A stretch of DNA of 46,871 nt from an uncultured Prevotellaceae bacterium (GTDB taxonomy: Bacteria > Bacteroidota > Bacteroidia > Bacteroidales > Bacteroidaceae): NCBI GenBank assembly GCA_902786665.1, contig CADADN010000069.1, positions 1-46,871 of the forward strand, in the 5' to 3' direction. A program made the translations under genes and the position numbers. Positions 45,583 through 46,871 of the stretch are shown piece after piece. The notes beneath the pieces are model-generated. The model did not search any database and was not told the origin of the DNA. It saw nothing but the letters and a program-made list of their open reading frames with translations. Numbering within the stretch: the first letter of the stretch is position 1; each line of letters begins with the position of its first letter.

Positions 45583-45617
45583 GGTCAAATACTCCCGACT
45601 ATCGGGAGCATTTGACC
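45583..45617. promoter_or_regulatory. Long inverted repeat between HTH and replication genes
   Basis: GGTCAAAT-A-CTCCCGA pairs with TCGGGAG-C-ATTTGACC around a 3-nt loop, a 15-bp stem with one mismatch. It overlaps the stop codon of the HTH gene. There is no T-tract, so an operator or attenuator for the downstream replication genes is as likely as a terminator. Confidence 0.5.
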
Positions 45618-45886
45618 AATTTGCCTTCCTGGAGTAGGACATCGATCTCACTCTTCAGATAAAGGTTCTTCTTGCCGAACTTCCTTTTCTTGACGAGTCC
45701 ATCTTGCTCCATCCTCCACAACGTGGTGGGTGAGATGTGTGCCATATGGCACAATTCATCTCGGGTGTAATACTCGGACGGCTGTTCACTTTCCTGAGGC
45801 ATTGTCTTGGGCTGCCACGCCTCCATGGCCTGAGCAACGGCATCCTTGATGGCTTGCTCTAAACCTTCAAAAGATATTTGTATCAT
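45599..45886 (-). CDS. Excisionase-like HTH DNA-binding protein
   Basis: A 95-aa protein whose C-terminal half is a MerR/excisionase-type helix-turn-helix: YYTRDELCHMAHISPTTLWR, then MEQDGLVKKRKFGKKNLYLK and SEIDVLLQEG. These HTH_17 proteins are found at integrase ends of mobile elements in this phylum and act as excision factors or regulators. It lies between the replication genes and the probable integrase. A perfect 16-bp palindrome sits 7 bp before its start and a long inverted repeat overlaps its stop. Confidence 0.78.
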   Translation of the reverse strand: MIQISFEGLEQAIKDAVAQAMEAWQPKTMPQESEQPSEYYTRDELCHMAHISPTTLWRMEQDGLVKKRKFGKKNLYLKSEIDVLLQEGKLVKCSR

Positions 45887-45892
45887 TATATA

Positions 45893-45908
45893 AATAATTT
45901 AAATTATT
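45893..45908. promoter_or_regulatory. Palindromic operator candidate upstream of the HTH gene
   Basis: AATAATTTAAATTATT is a perfect 16-bp palindrome directly upstream of the ATG at 45886. Autoregulation by the HTH protein is a simple explanation. AT-rich palindromes can also arise by chance in this tract. Confidence 0.4.
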
Positions 45909-46408
45909 AGCTATATAAACACTACAGTATGCCATTTGTTAAAAATAGCATTATCTATGAATGACAATATTTGATAGAGCCATGTATAAACATGTCCGCT
46001 ACAATTATCACTCATAATAACCAGTCCAAGATGTTGGGAAGATGTACCCTGATACAATCTTTTCCCAAAACCCGTAGCAAAGATATGAAATTTCTTTAAG
46101 TATCGTAATAAAATTAACATACTTTTTGATTGCATTTTATTGCCTAAAATGCAAATAGTCTGACATGGCAAAATCCAAGTTTGTTCAGTTTATTTAATCA
46201 ATATTGCATTAATTCTGTTAATTATGGAATTGAAGAAGCCCATTTTTCCGCCGTTTTGAATGTTCACTTGTTTATAGATACAGATGTTAAGTTTGTTTGT
46301 TGCAAATTTGAAATAATTTTACATTAGTCAAAAAATATTTATTTCAACAATTTGCAAATAGATTGTTTTGGCCACTTGTTGGCAGTTGCTTCAGAAGCAG
46401 AGTCTCGA

Positions 46409-46606
46409 AAAAACCGTTTCACTTTCGTTTCACCCTGACAAAATTCTGCCAGGACAGAATGGCTAGGAGACAATTAAATAATGAAAACAAAAAATGGCAA
46501 TCTTGAAATTTGTTGCAAAGAATTGAAAAGAATCGTTTCACCTTTCTTTTCAATAGGCTTCAAAAGGGCTTCTAAAGCTCAAAAACCGTTTCACTTTCGT
46601 TTCACC
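46409..46606. repeat. 26-bp direct repeats upstream of the probable integrase
   Basis: Two exact 26-bp copies lie at 46409-46434 and 46581-46606; both contain CCGTTTCACTTTCGTTTCAC. A degenerate third copy (CGTTTCACCTTTCTTTTCA) is at about 46534-46552. Each copy holds two GTTTCAC words. Their position between HTH gene and integrase suits integrase arm-type or excisionase binding sites. The rest of 45909-46833 is AT-rich and without a supported gene. Confidence 0.65.
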
Positions 46607-46619
46607 TTAGAAAAGCAAA

Positions 46620-46675
46620 AAGGAGTTACACCTCTGTAACTCCTTGATTTTCAAGTGACTCCCGCGGGATTCAAA
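46620..46675 (-). other. Candidate att site: tRNA 3'-end-like sequence and its terminator hairpin
   Basis: On the minus strand TTTGAATCCCGCGGGAGTCAC (46675-46655) resembles the T-loop, T-stem and acceptor end of a tRNA (acceptor GGGAGTC suits a tRNA-Lys beginning GACTCCC). It is followed by an 11-bp perfect hairpin, AAGGAGTTACA-CCTC-TGTAACTCCTT (46620-46645), as expected for a tRNA terminator. No other part of a tRNA is present to the right, so this may be the tRNA tail left at an integration junction. Confidence 0.4.
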
Positions 46676-46800
46676 ATTTAAAATCGGAATAAATCAAGAT
46701 AACGTCAAATCAAATGGTTATCAGACAGTTATAAAAGTTAATATTTCTAAATAGTTTAATGATTTTCCATTCAAATGCATTTTGGTGGGGCATTTTTTAG

Positions 46801-46808
46801 TAATTTTG
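46801..46808 (+). promoter_or_regulatory. -7 promoter element of the right-edge gene
   Basis: TAATTTTG matches TAnnTTTG, 25 bp before the ATG at 46834; TTTG at 46781-46784 is a possible -33 element with short (16 bp) spacing. Confidence 0.45.
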
Positions 46809-46833
46809 CCCCACGGATTAAGCAATTTAAGAT

Positions 46834-46871
46834 ATGGAAAGAATAACGATTTTGGACAAGTCGAAGAAGAA
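46834..46871 (+). CDS. Probable tyrosine integrase, first 12 codons only
   Basis: The frame starting at ATG 46834 reads MERITILDKSKK and runs off the window. Arm-binding domains of Bacteroidota tyrosine integrases often begin with a similar strand (x-I-T-I-L-D-K-S-K). A promoter element, the 26-bp repeats and a tRNA-tail-like att candidate directly upstream support the call, but twelve residues cannot prove it. Confidence 0.45.
   Translation, partial: MERITILDKSKK

Noticed and set aside
45911-46171. 86-codon open frame on the minus strand
   Set aside because: AT-rich region, composition unlike a protein, no motif, no promoter. Treated as chance.

Overview
The window looks like a piece of a Prevotella/Segatella-type genome (phylum Bacteroidota). 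The evidence is a SusC/SusD pair, membrane-spanning AraC and SusR-type regulators, lipoproteins with short lipoboxes, A-rich start regions without Shine-Dalgarno sequences, promoters with the Bacteroidota -7 element TAnnTTTG, and C-terminal tails of the kind YDLxGR...GIYIxNGKK. The genus is inferred from style only; there is no rRNA or complete tRNA to anchor it.

Region 1 (1-22.2 kb) is a carbohydrate-degradation block without its own SusC/D. A GH43-like enzyme (+) converges on a minus-strand operon of two GH31 enzymes, a secreted sugar-binding-like protein and a GH26 mannanase. A second minus-strand operon carries a large multi-modular alginate-lyase-superfamily protein (LamG, helical linker, lyase-like domain, Ig-like domains, sorting tail) and a lyase-like/beta-helix/GH88 fusion with a one-base frameshift near 15.25 kb. 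Each operon is accompanied by a sensor (propeller, Y_Y_Y, one membrane helix) fused directly to an AraC domain, without histidine kinase or receiver. Two decayed gene remnants (an HxlR-like regulator near 12 kb and an unknown gene near 22.5 kb) lie in the gaps.

Region 2 (22.8-24.8 kb) is a HipB/HipA-type toxin-antitoxin pair with a good promoter. Region 3 (25-36.9 kb) is a complete polysaccharide utilisation locus: a divergent SusR-like regulator, then susC, susD, a SusE/F-like lipoprotein with four tandem modules, a GH27-like lipoprotein and a GH97 enzyme whose four catalytic/Ca-site glutamates match SusB at a constant offset of 21. An alpha-glucan substrate is the best inference. This locus is bracketed by a 30-bp direct repeat that is the 3' end of a metallophosphoesterase gene: the intact sequence is on the right and a decayed fragment on the left.

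Region 4 (36.9-41.5 kb) is the most unusual: a minus-strand operon of a T4 Rnl2-type RNA ligase, a calcineurin-like phosphoesterase, an unrecognised 524-aa protein and a second (frameshifted) phosphoesterase. Just upstream lies a strongly structured intergenic region (7-bp closing stem around an 11-bp and a 9-bp hairpin). It reads as RNA repair/processing cargo with a possible cognate RNA.

Region 5 (41.5-46.9 kb) is the backbone of an integrative mobilizable element: relaxase, 16-bp iterated repeats, MobC-like accessory protein, AT-rich tract, DnaC-like helicase loader, DnaD-like replication protein, excisionase-like HTH protein, paired direct repeats, a tRNA-3'-end-like att candidate, and the first codons of a probable tyrosine integrase running off the right edge.
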